A stretch of 64,000 bases of DNA from Halobacillus litoralis (GTDB taxonomy: Bacteria; Bacillota; Bacilli; Bacillales; Halobacillaceae), in the NCBI RefSeq assembly GCF_009856445.1, contig NZ_WMFA01000001.1, positions 930,001 to 994,000 on the forward strand, written 5' to 3'. The first letter of the stretch is position 1. Each line of letters opens with the position of its first letter. The notes beneath the pieces are model-generated. The model was not told the DNA's origin and did no database searches. It saw nothing but the letters and a program-made list of their open reading frames with translations. Below, one piece after another: positions 10,865-20,403 of the stretch. The translations under genes and the position numbers were made by a program.

Positions 10865-11417
10865 TATGGCAAGATTGTTGAAGACTCAGCTTCGAGACTT
10901 TCCAGGGTTCGTTGCCCGGGTTGAGCGTCAGGGGTGGCTGGGAAGCTACTCGCTTTCCTGTGGGGGAGTGGCGAGCTTCCTCGGGCTACGCCCTGCGGGA
11001 TCTCGCCGATCTCCTTTCTCCCACGGGAGTCTCGCAGCTTCCCAACCACCCCATTCGATGAAGGGGATAGCGAACCCTTATACCAAGTTGGAAGGTCTCC
11101 CACTTTCCTGTTTGTTGTAGGCAGAAAACGCTATGTATCAAGCTTTCATGGTTCAAGTACCTCGACTTGGGAGTATTATCCTTATACTCTCTTCACACAG
11201 AATAGCTGATTATAAAAGAAGTGGTTTCGAGAACCTTCTATGGTAAAGGGGCGGAGGGGAATGGCGAGACTCCTGCGGGATAAAAGTGCTTGGTGAGACC
11301 CCACAGGACGCAGTCCGAGGAGGCTCACCGCGCTCCCGCGGAAAGCGAGCTATTCCCTGTAGCCCCATCCACCCAACAAAAGACTCGAAACTGAGTCTTC
11401 CACTAAAGGGAGCTATA
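10865..11417 (+). repeat. Composite dispersed repeat, copy 3 (553 bp)
   Basis: Two palindromic elements face outward around a central segment of about 100 bp (11115-11215). The outer ends are GAAGACTCAGCTTCGAGA (10880-10897) and the inverse CTCGAAACTGAGTCTTC (to 11400), with shared flanks TATGGC.AGATTGT and AGGGAGCTATA. The same 521-bp core occurs inverted at 56387-56907 with identity I judge by eye to be above 90 percent. The open frames in it differ between copies by frameshifts, so it is non-coding. It fills most of the 10845-11548 gap and separates the upstream gene from a terminator at 11425. Confidence 0.85.
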
Positions 11418-11424
11418 CTTTATG

Positions 11425-11453
11425 AAAGCACCTTCTGAGTAAGGTGCTTTTTC
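11425..11453 (+). terminator. Terminator, possibly displaced from the 10026 gene
   Basis: AAAGCACCTT (11425-11434), a 6-base loop, AAGGTGCTTT and TTCT. No gene ends nearby; the nearest upstream stop is at 10844, on the far side of the composite repeat. Confidence 0.7.
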
Positions 11454-11479
11454 TATTGGTAATTTCCAAATTTTTATAG

Positions 11480-11510
11480 TTGAACTTAACGTTAACGTTA
11501 ATGGTATAGT
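11480..11510 (+). promoter_or_regulatory. MerR-type promoter with 19-bp spacer and palindromic operator
   Basis: TTGAAC (11480-11485) and TATAGT (11505-11510) are 19 bases apart, the overlong spacing typical of MerR-regulated promoters. The spacer contains the perfect 16-base palindrome TTAACGTTAACGTTAA at 11486-11501. It lies directly upstream of a merR-family gene, so autoregulation is expected. Confidence 0.85.
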
Positions 11511-11548
11511 GGAATTGTTAGAATTTTCATTCAATGAGAGGGGATCGA

Positions 11549-11941
11549 ATGGAAGGACGTTTATCTATCCAGCAAGTGGCCGACAAATATGATGTGACTC
11601 AGCGGACCATCCGATACTATGAAGAGCTTGGTCTGATCAAACCTTCCCGCAGCTCGGGAGGGCACCGTTCTTTTTCTCCGAAGGATTTAACACGTCTTGG
11701 GCTTGTTTTTCGTGGGAAAAAGTATGGTTTCCAGCTTGAAGAAATCAAAGAAATGATTCATCTTTTCGACCAGGATCCTTCCGGGGTCCGTCAGCTTGAA
11801 CGGACGCTTACCTATGGAAAAGAAAAAATGCAGGAGGTGGACGATCGGATCCGGGAGTTGGAACAGTTAAAAGCGGAAATGGGACAGTGGCTCGACAAAT
11901 TCGAAGTAGAATTAAAGGAACGGAGAGGAGATCCTGTATGA
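11549..11941 (+). CDS. MerR family transcriptional regulator (LiuR-like)
   Basis: A 130-residue regulator. The winged helix-turn-helix starts SIQQVADKYDVTQRTIRYYEELGLI and is followed by HRSFSPKDLTRL. A C-terminal coiled coil (about 80-125) serves for dimerisation. There is no metal-binding Cys cluster, so a metal sensor is unlikely. The context, acyl-CoA synthetase and acyl-CoA dehydrogenase, points to a fatty-acid or branched-chain acyl-CoA sensor like LiuR. The ATG at 11549 has AGAGGGGATCG upstream and is preferred to the one at 11534. The stop overlaps the next start (ATGA). Confidence 0.86.
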   Translation: MEGRLSIQQVADKYDVTQRTIRYYEELGLIKPSRSSGGHRSFSPKDLTRLGLVFRGKKYGFQLEEIKEMIHLFDQDPSGVRQLERTLTYGKEKMQEVDDRIRELEQLKAEMGQWLDKFEVELKERRGDPV

Positions 11942-13455
11942 ATCTTTCTGAATTATTAGCTTACCAGTCTCGTAAGTATCCGGAAAAAGAAGGGATTGTC
12001 ACACCTGAAGAACGTTTGACATATCAGGAGTGGAACAGTCAGGTCAATCAGTGTGCCAGAGGTTTGATGAGGTTAGGAATTCAGGCGGGTGACAAGGTCA
12101 TCATCCATATGCCGAATACTAAAGAGTTTGTCATCAGTTACTTTGCGATCCACCGACTGGGGGCTATTGTCGTTCCTATTAATGCACGTTTGGTACAGGG
12201 AGAAATTACTTATATATACGATCACAGTGATGCAGTCGCTTTGCTCACTCATGATTTGCTCATCGATCAGGTGAGAGGACTTGCTGATGAAAGACAGGGA
12301 ACATTTATCAAAACTGGAGAGGCTGACGGAGCCTGGCACTCGTTTTCGGATATGCTTGTAAAAGAAGAGCCACTGGAAATGGTAAATGAAGCCCATGAAG
12401 ATGAAGAAGCTTCGATTTTATATACCTCAGGGACAACAGGGCAGCCGAAGGGGGTTGTCTTTACCCATAAAAATATTTTGACGGTCTCTTCAATGATGGC
12501 CGTAGAACTGGAAATGAAACCATCGAGCCGTTTGCTTCATATGATGCCCTTCAGTCATTCCGCACCATTGCATCTCTTTTTAGCAGGGGGGACGTTTGTC
12601 GGTGCCACACACATCATCGCTCCTACTTTTACTCCGGACTTATTACTTGAGCTTGTTTCGACTGAACGGGCGTCACACTTTTTCGGAGCACCTGTTGCTT
12701 ATTTAATGACAGCCAAGCATCCAAAAGTGAGGGAAACGGATTTGAGCTGGGTAAAATATTGGACTTATGGCGGCGCACCTTTGTCTAAAAAAGAAGTGGA
12801 GTTTGTGAGAGAGCAGTTTGAAACGGACAGTCTTTGCTGTTTGTATGGCTTAACGGAAGCAGGGCCTAGCGGAACGTTGCTGCTTCCACAGGAGCATGAT
12901 GAAAAAGCGGGCAGTGTCGGGAAACGTGCGGCCCTTCATTGTGAAATGTGTCTAGTAGATGAAGATGGCTATGAAGTAGAATACGGCCGGGTGGGCGAAA
13001 TCGCTCTTAAAGGTGAAGGAATTATGAAAGGCTACTATAAAGATGAGGAAAAAACGGCCGCAACCTTCCGTGACGGATGGCTCCTTACAGGGGATATGGG
13101 TGAAAAGGATGAAGACGGCTACTTGTGGGTCATTGACCGTAAAAAGGATATGATCATCTCGGGTGGGGTCAATGTTTATCCGCGTGAAGTAGAAGAGCTC
13201 TTGTTGCAGCATCCACACATTGAGGATGTGGCTGTCGTAGGCGTCCCTCATCCTGACTGGGGCGAGACGGTCAAAGCGCACATTGTTCAAAACGGGCAAA
13301 TGACAGATGTGGAAAATGAATGCCGACGCTTTTTGGAGGTTCAATTGGCGGATTACAAGATTCCTAAGCTCTATGAGGAAATGGAAGAGCTTCCGAGGAA
13401 CGCGACGGGTAAATTATTGAAACATCGATTGCGAGAACAGGCGCGTCAAGCCTAA
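11938..13455 (+). CDS. Class I acyl-CoA synthetase (AMP-forming)
   Basis: Activates a carboxylic acid to its CoA thioester through an acyl-adenylate. The AMP-binding P-loop TSGTTGQPKG is at residues 163-172. YGLTEAGP, the LTGDMGEKDEDGYLWVIDRKKD hinge region and the C-terminal Lys in NATGKLLKHRLR are all present. 505 residues. The chain-length preference cannot be read; the neighbours suggest a medium- or long-chain fatty acid. The ATG at 11938 follows GGAGAGGAGA and overlaps the regulator gene by 4 bases. It is co-transcribed with the dehydrogenase. Confidence 0.9.
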   Translation: MNLSELLAYQSRKYPEKEGIVTPEERLTYQEWNSQVNQCARGLMRLGIQAGDKVIIHMPNTKEFVISYFAIHRLGAIVVPINARLVQGEITYIYDHSDAVALLTHDLLIDQVRGLADERQGTFIKTGEADGAWHSFSDMLVKEEPLEMVNEAHEDEEASILYTSGTTGQPKGVVFTHKNILTVSSMMAVELEMKPSSRLLHMMPFSHSAPLHLFLAGGTFVGATHIIAPTFTPDLLLELVSTERASHFFGAPVAYLMTAKHPKVRETDLSWVKYWTYGGAPLSKKEVEFVREQFETDSLCCLYGLTEAGPSGTLLLPQEHDEKAGSVGKRAALHCEMCLVDEDGYEVEYGRVGEIALKGEGIMKGYYKDEEKTAATFRDGWLLTGDMGEKDEDGYLWVIDRKKDMIISGGVNVYPREVEELLLQHPHIEDVAVVGVPHPDWGETVKAHIVQNGQMTDVENECRRFLEVQLADYKIPKLYEEMEELPRNATGKLLKHRLREQARQA

Positions 13456-13467
13456 GGGGGTTGTGAA

Positions 13468-15129
13468 ATGAACTTTTACGAAAGAGACGAGAACCTCCAG
13501 GATCTCCTGAAGGAAACGTGGGATGAACCTTTTTATCAGTGGGCTGATGAGCGACTCCGGTTTTTCGGTGAGAAGTGTGCCCAGGAGATTGATGAACGGG
13601 CGGTTCACACTGATCGTGAGGGTCAGCCGAAATTGATCAAATATGACAAGATGGGCAACGATATTTCAGAAGTATGGTTAAATGAAGGGTACAAAAAAAC
13701 TATAGAAGAAACGTATGGGGAAGGAATCGTTGGTTATCTTCATAAGGATATTCCTGAGCTTGGAAAAAAAGGTGACTACATGTATTCGTACGCGCAAGGT
13801 TACCTTCTCTCTCAGGCAGAACCTGGTTTTTACTGTCCAGTGACGTTGACGATGGCTACCGCTTATTTGATCGATCATTACGCAGATGAACAGTTGAAAG
13901 CCACATATTTACCGCACGTGCTATCAACGGGAGAGGTTGAATTGTATGAAGGTGCGACTTTTCTAACGGAGCGCCAGGGTGGGTCAGATGTGGGTGCTAA
14001 CGAAGTGAAAGCCATTAAAGAAGGCGGGCATTACAGGATCCATGGGGAAAAATATTTTGCCAGCAACGCGGGAGCCTGCGGGGTGGCTATGATTCTTGCG
14101 CGGACAGAAGGCGCACCATCCGGGACGAGAGGTCTCAGTCTTTTTCTTGTTCCCTGGAGGAATGAAAATGGAGAATTGAATGGTATTCAGATCCGAAGAC
14201 TGAAAGATAAACTAGGTGTCCGTGCTGTACCGTCCGCTGAAGTTGAATTTACCGGTGCGAAAGCATTTATGGTCGGAGAAGCGGAGCGGGGATTCTATTA
14301 TATGATGGAAGCCTTGAACCTTTCCCGCGTTTGTAATGCAATCGCTTCTATTGGTATTATGCGTCGTTCTTTAACAGAAGCGCAGGATTACGCCAGTAAG
14401 AGAAATGCATTCGGGCACTCGCTGATTGAATATCCGATGGTGAAAGATACTCTCGTTTCTATGACGGTTAAGCAGGAAGTGGAAACGAGAGCGGTTTTCG
14501 ATTTAATCCAATCCTTTGAAAAAGTGGCTCGTGCGCCTGAAGATGCAAGAATAGAAGAACATATCCTGAACCGTGTCCGCATTGCGATCATGAAAAAAGA
14601 AACAGCTGAACAGGCGGTGGATTTTACACATGAAGCGATTGAGATGCATGGAGGTAATGGATACATTGAAGACTTTGTTACGCCTCGTCTTTTGCGTGAT
14701 GCTCAAGTATTGACAGTATGGGAAGGAACAGCGAATATTCTCGGCCTGGAAGTCTTAAAACTTTTCAATAAATACCAGGGACACGAGTTGTTTGTCCAAC
14801 ATATTCAAGAACGCTTGGACAAAGTTGCCCATAAGGGGAAAGAGTATACGCTGGTGAAGGAGTCGATTCTGAATTTTATCGCTTATGTAGACGAGGTATT
14901 AAAACAGCCGGGGGAAGTACAAACCTATTACAGCAAATCTCTTGCCGGAAAAATGGCTTTGCTTTATGAATCCGTCATTGCTCTTGAGATGATGGAAAAG
15001 GGAGCAAGGTTTGAAAGGGTTGGGAAACTCTTCATACACCAACAGATGCAGAAAGAGTCACCGAATGCAGAACCACTTGCTCTTCGTTACGCTGATGAAA
15101 TCCTCCATTTGAATAAAGCTTTCTCCTGA
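13468..15129 (+). CDS. Acyl-CoA dehydrogenase family protein
   Basis: An FAD enzyme for alpha,beta-desaturation of acyl-CoA in beta-oxidation. The 553-residue length marks the long AidB/FadE-like subgroup with an extra C-terminal domain. Motifs seen are ATFLTERQGGSDVGANEV (substrate and FAD loop, about 150-168), FGHSLIEYPMVKD, and EMHGGNGYIEDFVTPRLLRDA before the WEGTANI motif. It lies 12 bases after the acyl-CoA synthetase. A strong terminator follows, so it closes the three-gene operon. Confidence 0.9.
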   Translation: MNFYERDENLQDLLKETWDEPFYQWADERLRFFGEKCAQEIDERAVHTDREGQPKLIKYDKMGNDISEVWLNEGYKKTIEETYGEGIVGYLHKDIPELGKKGDYMYSYAQGYLLSQAEPGFYCPVTLTMATAYLIDHYADEQLKATYLPHVLSTGEVELYEGATFLTERQGGSDVGANEVKAIKEGGHYRIHGEKYFASNAGACGVAMILARTEGAPSGTRGLSLFLVPWRNENGELNGIQIRRLKDKLGVRAVPSAEVEFTGAKAFMVGEAERGFYYMMEALNLSRVCNAIASIGIMRRSLTEAQDYASKRNAFGHSLIEYPMVKDTLVSMTVKQEVETRAVFDLIQSFEKVARAPEDARIEEHILNRVRIAIMKKETAEQAVDFTHEAIEMHGGNGYIEDFVTPRLLRDAQVLTVWEGTANILGLEVLKLFNKYQGHELFVQHIQERLDKVAHKGKEYTLVKESILNFIAYVDEVLKQPGEVQTYYSKSLAGKMALLYESVIALEMMEKGARFERVGKLFIHQQMQKESPNAEPLALRYADEILHLNKAFS

Positions 15130-15132
15130 ATG

Positions 15133-15165
15133 AACAGACGCACAGTTTTGTGCGTCTGTTTTATT
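15133..15165 (+). terminator. Terminator of the acyl-CoA operon
   Basis: A perfect 12-bp stem AACAGACGCACA / TGTGCGTCTGTT with loop GTTT, followed by TTATT. Confidence 0.88.
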
Positions 15166-15285
15166 ATGGTTCAGGTGTATAACGTCCTTTACATGAAAAA
15201 CCGCGAACTCTACCAGCAAGGCCCCGTATTTATGAAACGGTTTCTGCTATGATAAGAAGGGGAACAAAGCTAAGGAGTTTCTTCA

Positions 15286-15327
15286 TTGACGCTCTATCTT
15301 TATCATGTTAGCATATTAGCAAGCTAA
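15286..15327 (+). promoter_or_regulatory. Candidate his operon promoter and operator
   Basis: TTGACG (15286-15291), 17 bases, TAGCAT (15309-15314). The interrupted palindrome TTAGC (15308-15312) ... GCTAA (15323-15327), with another TTAGC between, covers the expected transcription start. No T-box or leader peptide was seen. Confidence 0.45.
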
Positions 15328-15353
15328 AGGATTTGGGGAAAGGATGAATACCA

Positions 15354-16538
15354 TTGGTTAAACGCCTGATGTTTGAAAAGCCATTGGGAATGCGGGACAC
15401 GCTTCCCTTTTTTTATAACCAAAAATCGAAAGCGCGCCAACAATTATCGAATGCCATTCTTTCGTTCGGATATTCGTTCATGGATACTCCGATCATGGAA
15501 TATCACGAAACGGTAGGAAAAGTAAGTGCAACACTTGATCAGCAATTGTTCAAGCTTTTGGATCAACAGGGACACACACTTGTATTGAGACCGGACATGA
15601 CTGCACCGATCGCAAGGGTGGCAGCGTCTCAACTGAAAGATGCTGAGTTTCCGCTTCGTCTGGCTTATGAAGGCCCGGTATTCCGTGCCCAACAGACCGA
15701 AGGAGGGAAACCGGCTCAATTTGAGCAGGTCGGAACGGAATTGATTGGGGACCACTCCTCTTATGGAGACGCAGAAGTCATCGCTCTCCTCGTTGAATCT
15801 TTAAAGCAGACTGGACTCGATGATTTTGTGATTACAGTCGGTCACATTGGCTATGTGAAAGCCTTTTTCACAGATTTACTTGGCGATGATGAGGATACGA
15901 TTGAATACCTTTTAAATTACTTATATCGAAAGAATTACGTCGGGTACAGGGAAGCGGTAAAAGAGCTTTCTGTTTCGAAAGATAAAAAAGAGGCCCTTCT
16001 TCAGCTCCTCGCTCTGAAAGGCGGCGAAGAAATCTTTGAGAGCAGTCGTTCACTTGCTCGGAATCAAGCCTGCATGCAGGCTGTAAATGAACTGAAGCAG
16101 TTGTATCGTCTGCTACAGCAGTACGAGGTCGAAAAATACATTCACTTTGATTTAAATTTAATCAGTCACATGGACTATTACACGGGAATTTTGTTTGAAG
16201 GCTATGCGCCGAACCTTGGGGCCCTTCTTTGTAACGGAGGCCGCTATGACACCTTACTTCCTTCTTTCCAGCTCAGTGCCTCGGCAACTGGATTTGCCGT
16301 CCATCTGGAACGTCTGGTAGAAGCATTGAACGAGCAGGAGTCAGGTGACGGGCGTATAGGTGTCATCGTTGACGATGATAGTTACGGACAAGGGTTGAAG
16401 GAAGCGAAGCGCTACCGTGAGGATGGTCAGGCGGTTCTTTTACAACACGTGGACCAAATCCCGGATTTGCAGGCTTTTAAAGCGGAATTATCAGAAACGA
16501 TCGATTTCACGAAAGGCGGAGGTGAGCGTGATGAGTAA
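15354..16538 (+). CDS. hisZ: ATP phosphoribosyltransferase regulatory subunit HisZ
   Basis: A catalytically inactive histidyl-tRNA synthetase paralogue that forms the HisZ-HisG complex for the first step of histidine synthesis. HisRS-like motif 2 text ([24 protein letters not shown]) and [13 protein letters not shown] are visible. 394 residues. The start is taken as TTG 15354, with AAAGGA 9 bases upstream; the ATG at 15369 is an alternative that gives the canonical [10 protein letters not shown]. Its presence fits the short HisG next to it. Confidence 0.93.
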   Translation: MVKRLMFEKPLGMRDTLPFFYNQKSKARQQLSNAILSFGYSFMDTPIMEYHETVGKVSATLDQQLFKLLDQQGHTLVLRPDMTAPIARVAASQLKDAEFPLRLAYEGPVFRAQQTEGGKPAQFEQVGTELIGDHSSYGDAEVIALLVESLKQTGLDDFVITVGHIGYVKAFFTDLLGDDEDTIEYLLNYLYRKNYVGYREAVKELSVSKDKKEALLQLLALKGGEEIFESSRSLARNQACMQAVNELKQLYRLLQQYEVEKYIHFDLNLISHMDYYTGILFEGYAPNLGALLCNGGRYDTLLPSFQLSASATGFAVHLERLVEALNEQESGDGRIGVIVDDDSYGQGLKEAKRYREDGQAVLLQHVDQIPDLQAFKAELSETIDFTKGGGERDE

Positions 16539-17166
16539 GCCGTTGACCATTGCCATGCCGAAGGGCCGTATATACGAAGAAGCGGCGGAACTGATGAAAA
16601 GAGCGGGCTATGAGCTGGAAGCGGACATGGATGAGTCAAGAAAGTTAATCCTGGAATTTCCTGAACAGAACATCCGCGTCATGATGGCCAAACCGATGGA
16701 TGTCGTCACTTATGTAGAGTATGGAGCGGCGGATATCGGGATCGCCGGGAAAGACGTTCTGCTTGAACAGGATCGGGATGTTTATGAAGTGCTTGATTTG
16801 AAAATCAGCCCCTGCTATGTAGCTGTAGCTGGACTGCCTGACCAGCCATTGAGCCGGATTGCACCAAAGATCGCCACGAAATATCCGAAAGTCGCTTCTG
16901 ATTATTTCCGTGAGCAGGGCGAACAGATTGAAATCATTCCATTGAATGGATCCATTGAACTTGCGCCTTTGATCGGATTGGCAGACCGTATTGTCGACAT
17001 CGTCTCGACAGGACGTACGTTGAAAGAAAACGGGCTGGTGGAGTATGAGAAGATTACAGAGATTACGTCGCGTTTGATCGTGAACCCGGTCAGTTACCGA
17101 TTGAAGAGTAACGAAATTGAGGAAATGGTAAGCAAACTAAGTGAAGTGATGGAAGGGGAGCGCTGA
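16531..17166 (+). CDS. hisG: ATP phosphoribosyltransferase HisG, short form
   Basis: Condenses ATP and PRPP. The 211-residue short form lacks the C-terminal regulatory domain and so needs His[11 protein letters not shown] opens the protein, and [14 protein letters not shown] is the PRPP-binding loop. The ATG at 16531 overlaps hisZ by 8 bases and has GGAGGTG upstream. Confidence 0.95.
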   Translation: MSKPLTIAMPKGRIYEEAAELMKRAGYELEADMDESRKLILEFPEQNIRVMMAKPMDVVTYVEYGAADIGIAGKDVLLEQDRDVYEVLDLKISPCYVAVAGLPDQPLSRIAPKIATKYPKVASDYFREQGEQIEIIPLNGSIELAPLIGLADRIVDIVSTGRTLKENGLVEYEKITEITSRLIVNPVSYRLKSNEIEEMVSKLSEVMEGER

Positions 17167-18440
17167 TGAAGATCATAAACAAGTCTGATTTACAGTCATT
17201 GAAGCGTTCCGTCGACCAAGGAACAGAGGAACAGCGAAAATCTGTTCAGGAGATTATTGCACAGGTGAAGAGCCGGGGAGACGAAGCGGTCAAAGAATAC
17301 ACCGAGCGTTTTGACAGGACCACTATGGAAACGTTCAAAGTTACAAAAGAAGAGTTTGAACAAGCGTATGCCTCTCTCGATGGGGAGTTTGTCCAAATTC
17401 TGCAGGAGGCCGCGGACAACATCCGTGCTTTTCACGAAAAGCAGAAGACCGCTTCCTGGTTTGATAGTTCGGAAGACGGGACCATCTTAGGACAAAAAAT
17501 CACCCCGATTGATGCCGCAGGGGTTTACGTGCCGGGCGGAACGGCCGCTTACCCTTCTTCTGTTTTTATGAATGTGATTCCGGCACAAGTGGCAGGTGTA
17601 GAGCGGGTCGTCATGGTGACTCCTCCAGGGGAGGATGGAAAAGTACCTGACGGGGTCCTTCTTGCTGCCCAGATCCTGGGCGTGGAAGATGTGTTCAAAG
17701 TAGGGGGAGCGCAGGCCATTGCCGCTCTTGCTTATGGTACAGAAACGATTCCCTCTGTGGATAAAATAACAGGTCCTGGAAATGTTTTCGTTGCGCTTGC
17801 AAAGCGTGAAGTGTTCGGGGATGTCGATATTGATATGATCGCCGGACCAAGTGAGATTGCCATTCTTGCTGATGAAACCGCCCGTGCGGAAGAAATCGCT
17901 GCCGATCTTCTTTCTCAGGCAGAGCACGACGCCCGTTCTTCAAGCGTCCTTGTGACAACAAGTGAGCGTCTTGCGAAGGCAGTGGAAAAAGAAGTGCAGG
18001 TACAGCTGGATTCCCTGCCTCGTGCTGATATCGCTAGAAAGAGCGTGGAAGACTATGGAATGATTGTGCTGTGTGATACTTGGGCAGAAGTAATTAGCAC
18101 CATCAATGAAATAGCGCCCGAACACCTGGAAATTGTGACGGAAGATCCTTTTCAGGAACTGGGGAAAATCAAGCACGCGGGAGCGATTTTTCTAGGGCCT
18201 TACAGCAGTGAGCCTGTCGGGGACTATTTTGCAGGACCTAATCATGTACTGCCTACGAATGGAACAGCGCGTTTTTCAAGTCCTCTCAATGTCGATGACT
18301 TCGTAAAAAAATCGAGCGTCATTTCATACAGCAGACAGGCTCTTGAAACGAACGTCGACAAAATTGCCCGGTTCGCCCGGCTGGAAGGGTTGGAAGCCCA
18401 CGCACGCGCAGTAGAGACACGTAAGGAGCGATGGAAATGA
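17166..18440 (+). CDS. hisD: Histidinol dehydrogenase HisD
   Basis: A zinc- and NAD-dependent enzyme for the last two oxidations from histidinol to histidine. The 424-residue sequence contains [35 protein letters not shown] and [16 protein letters not shown], as in the family, and [18 protein letters not shown] near the C-terminus. It overlaps hisG by one base. Confidence 0.96.
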   Translation: MKIINKSDLQSLKRSVDQGTEEQRKSVQEIIAQVKSRGDEAVKEYTERFDRTTMETFKVTKEEFEQAYASLDGEFVQILQEAADNIRAFHEKQKTASWFDSSEDGTILGQKITPIDAAGVYVPGGTAAYPSSVFMNVIPAQVAGVERVVMVTPPGEDGKVPDGVLLAAQILGVEDVFKVGGAQAIAALAYGTETIPSVDKITGPGNVFVALAKREVFGDVDIDMIAGPSEIAILADETARAEEIAADLLSQAEHDARSSSVLVTTSERLAKAVEKEVQVQLDSLPRADIARKSVEDYGMIVLCDTWAEVISTINEIAPEHLEIVTEDPFQELGKIKHAGAIFLGPYSSEPVGDYFAGPNHVLPTNGTARFSSPLNVDDFVKKSSVISYSRQALETNVDKIARFARLEGLEAHARAVETRKERWK

Positions 18441-19030
18441 CAGAAACGAGAGCAGCTAGAATTGAACGAAAAACGAGAGAAACAGATATTCAGCTTGAAC
18501 TTGGAATTGATGGAGGAGGAAAAGCGGACTTGGATGTTCAGGTGCCTTTTCTTTCTCACATGCTGGAATTGTTCACAAAACACGGTCTCTTTGATTTATC
18601 CGTTGTCGGTCGAGGCGATGTGGAAGTAGATGATCATCACTTAACGGAAGATATCGGGATTTGTCTTGGACAGGCGTTACGAGAAGCGGTCGGCGATAAA
18701 TATGGCATGAAACGTTACGGCTCCATGACTCTGCCGATGGACGAGACGCTTGTCACGGTAGCCGTAGATTTGAGTGACCGTCCTCACCTGGAATGGCGGG
18801 CAGAGCTTCCCAAGGATCGTGTCGGCACCTTTGATACGGAAAATGTTCATGAATTCTTCTGGAAACTTGCAGTAGAAGCTCGGATGAACTTACATATCGT
18901 CTTACATCATGGGCAGAACACCCATCACATTATTGAGGCGATGTTCAAAGCCTTTGCACGTGCTTTGGATGAAGCGACTCAAATCGATCCACGCGTCAAA
19001 GGAGTTCCGAGTACGAAAGGAAGTTTATAA
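18437..19030 (+). CDS. hisB: Imidazoleglycerol-phosphate dehydratase HisB
   Basis: A manganese enzyme dehydrating imidazole glycerol phosphate. Metal-ligand motifs [11 protein letters not shown] and [17 protein letters not shown] are present. It is the monofunctional form of 197 residues, without a histidinol-phosphatase domain. The ATG at 18437 is 8 bases after AAGGAG. An ATG at 18431 is too close to that site. Confidence 0.95.
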   Translation: MTETRAARIERKTRETDIQLELGIDGGGKADLDVQVPFLSHMLELFTKHGLFDLSVVGRGDVEVDDHHLTEDIGICLGQALREAVGDKYGMKRYGSMTLPMDETLVTVAVDLSDRPHLEWRAELPKDRVGTFDTENVHEFFWKLAVEARMNLHIVLHHGQNTHHIIEAMFKAFARALDEATQIDPRVKGVPSTKGSL

Positions 19031-19659
19031 TGATAGGCATCATCGATTATGGAATGGGCAATTTATTCAGTGTTTCAAAAGCGCTTGAACGACTCGGCGT
19101 GGATTACAAAATCGGGGACCGCCCCCAGTCGTTGGGAGAATGTGATGGGTACATCCTCCCTGGTGTAGGCGCATTTCCGGATGCCATGAGAGCACTTCAG
19201 GAGCATGGATTCATAGATTTTATAAAAGATAAAGTGGCCGAGGGGACACCGGTCTACGGCATATGTCTCGGCATGCAGCTGCTGTTCGAGAGTAGTGAAG
19301 AAGGTGGACTTACGGAAGGGTTAGGATTGTTCCCAGGCACCATTTCCCGTTTTCCAGGAATGGATGACCAAGGACGTTCTTATAAAGTTCCGCATATGGG
19401 CTGGAACGAACTTGAGATCCATCAGCCGGACAAGCCTTTGATGACAGACGTAAAGGAAGACCATGTTTACTTCGTTCACTCTTTTGTTGTGAAGACGAAC
19501 AATCCTTCTATTTTATATGCGACCTCTGATTATCATATGGAAGTGCCTGCAATCATTGGAAAAGGCAACCTTGTAGCGAGTCAGTTCCACCCGGAAAAAA
19601 GCGGGAGAGCCGGCATGCAGCTATTAGAGAACTTTTGTAAAGTAATGTGTAAACAGTGA
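19030..19659 (+). CDS. hisH: Imidazole glycerol phosphate synthase glutaminase subunit HisH
   Basis: A class I glutamine amidotransferase supplying ammonia to HisF. The nucleophile Cys79 is in GICLGMQLLF, and the His-Glu pair is in SQFHPEKSG near the C-terminus. 209 residues. It overlaps hisB by one base (TAATG). Confidence 0.95.
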   Translation: MIGIIDYGMGNLFSVSKALERLGVDYKIGDRPQSLGECDGYILPGVGAFPDAMRALQEHGFIDFIKDKVAEGTPVYGICLGMQLLFESSEEGGLTEGLGLFPGTISRFPGMDDQGRSYKVPHMGWNELEIHQPDKPLMTDVKEDHVYFVHSFVVKTNNPSILYATSDYHMEVPAIIGKGNLVASQFHPEKSGRAGMQLLENFCKVMCKQ

Positions 19660-19671
19660 GGAGTTTTAACG

Positions 19672-20403
19672 ATGAGCTTTACGATCTATCCTGCAATTGA
19701 TATGCGTGACGGAAAGTGTGTGCGTCTTGAGCAAGGTGACTTTGATAAAGAAACCGTTTATGGGGAGAACCCTTTTGAAGTGGCAAAGGAATTTGTAGAC
19801 GCAGGGGCCTCATGGATCCATATGGTGGATCTTGATGGTGCGAAACAAGGTTCCAAGCAAAATGCGGAGCATGTGCTGCGAGTGGCGAAGGAACTGGGCT
19901 GTCGTGTGCAGATTGGCGGAGGAATTCGATCAGAAGAAGATGTCCGCTTTTACTTGGACGCAGGTGTCGACCGTGTCATCATCGGTTCTCTTGCTGTCCG
20001 CGATGTGGAAACAACCAAACAGCTTCTATCCAAGTATGGGGAACGGATTGCCATTGGATTGGATGCGCGTGACGGTTTTGTTTCGACAGCTGGATGGCTG
20101 GAACAATCGGAAGTGAAGGCGGTGGATTTAGGGAAAGACCTGGCTTCTGCTGGAGCGAAAACGTTCATATATACAGATATTGCGAAAGATGGCATGCTTT
20201 CAGGTCCGAATACGAAGGAAATCGTCCGCCTGGCTGAAGAAACAGGTGTGGACGTGATTGCATCTGGAGGCATTAAAGGTTTGGATGACCTTAACGAACT
20301 GAAAGAGTATAAGGATCGAAATGTGATTGGTTCGATTGTTGGGAAAGCTTTATACACGAACCAGTTCACCTTAAAAGAAGCCCTCAATGTGGAGGTGGAC
20401 TGA
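19672..20403 (+). CDS. hisA: ProFAR isomerase HisA
   Basis: Catalyses the Amadori rearrangement of ProFAR to PRFAR. A (beta-alpha)8 barrel of 243 residues with catalytic Asp8 in YPAIDMRDG and Asp in YTDIAKDGM. The twin phosphate sites are GGGIRS and ASGGIK. AGTGAGGAG upstream of the ATG. Confidence 0.95.
   Translation: MSFTIYPAIDMRDGKCVRLEQGDFDKETVYGENPFEVAKEFVDAGASWIHMVDLDGAKQGSKQNAEHVLRVAKELGCRVQIGGGIRSEEDVRFYLDAGVDRVIIGSLAVRDVETTKQLLSKYGERIAIGLDARDGFVSTAGWLEQSEVKAVDLGKDLASAGAKTFIYTDIAKDGMLSGPNTKEIVRLAEETGVDVIASGGIKGLDDLNELKEYKDRNVIGSIVGKALYTNQFTLKEALNVEVD

Noticed and set aside
10866-11120. Open frame of 84 codons inside the composite repeat, similar to one at 56676-56921
   Set aside because: The similarity is only the DNA repeat. 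Frames differ by indels between copies, codon use is atypical and no ribosome site is present.
15166-15353. Possible T-box or histidine leader peptide before hisZ
   Set aside because: No T-box core sequence, no run of His codons and no terminator in the leader.
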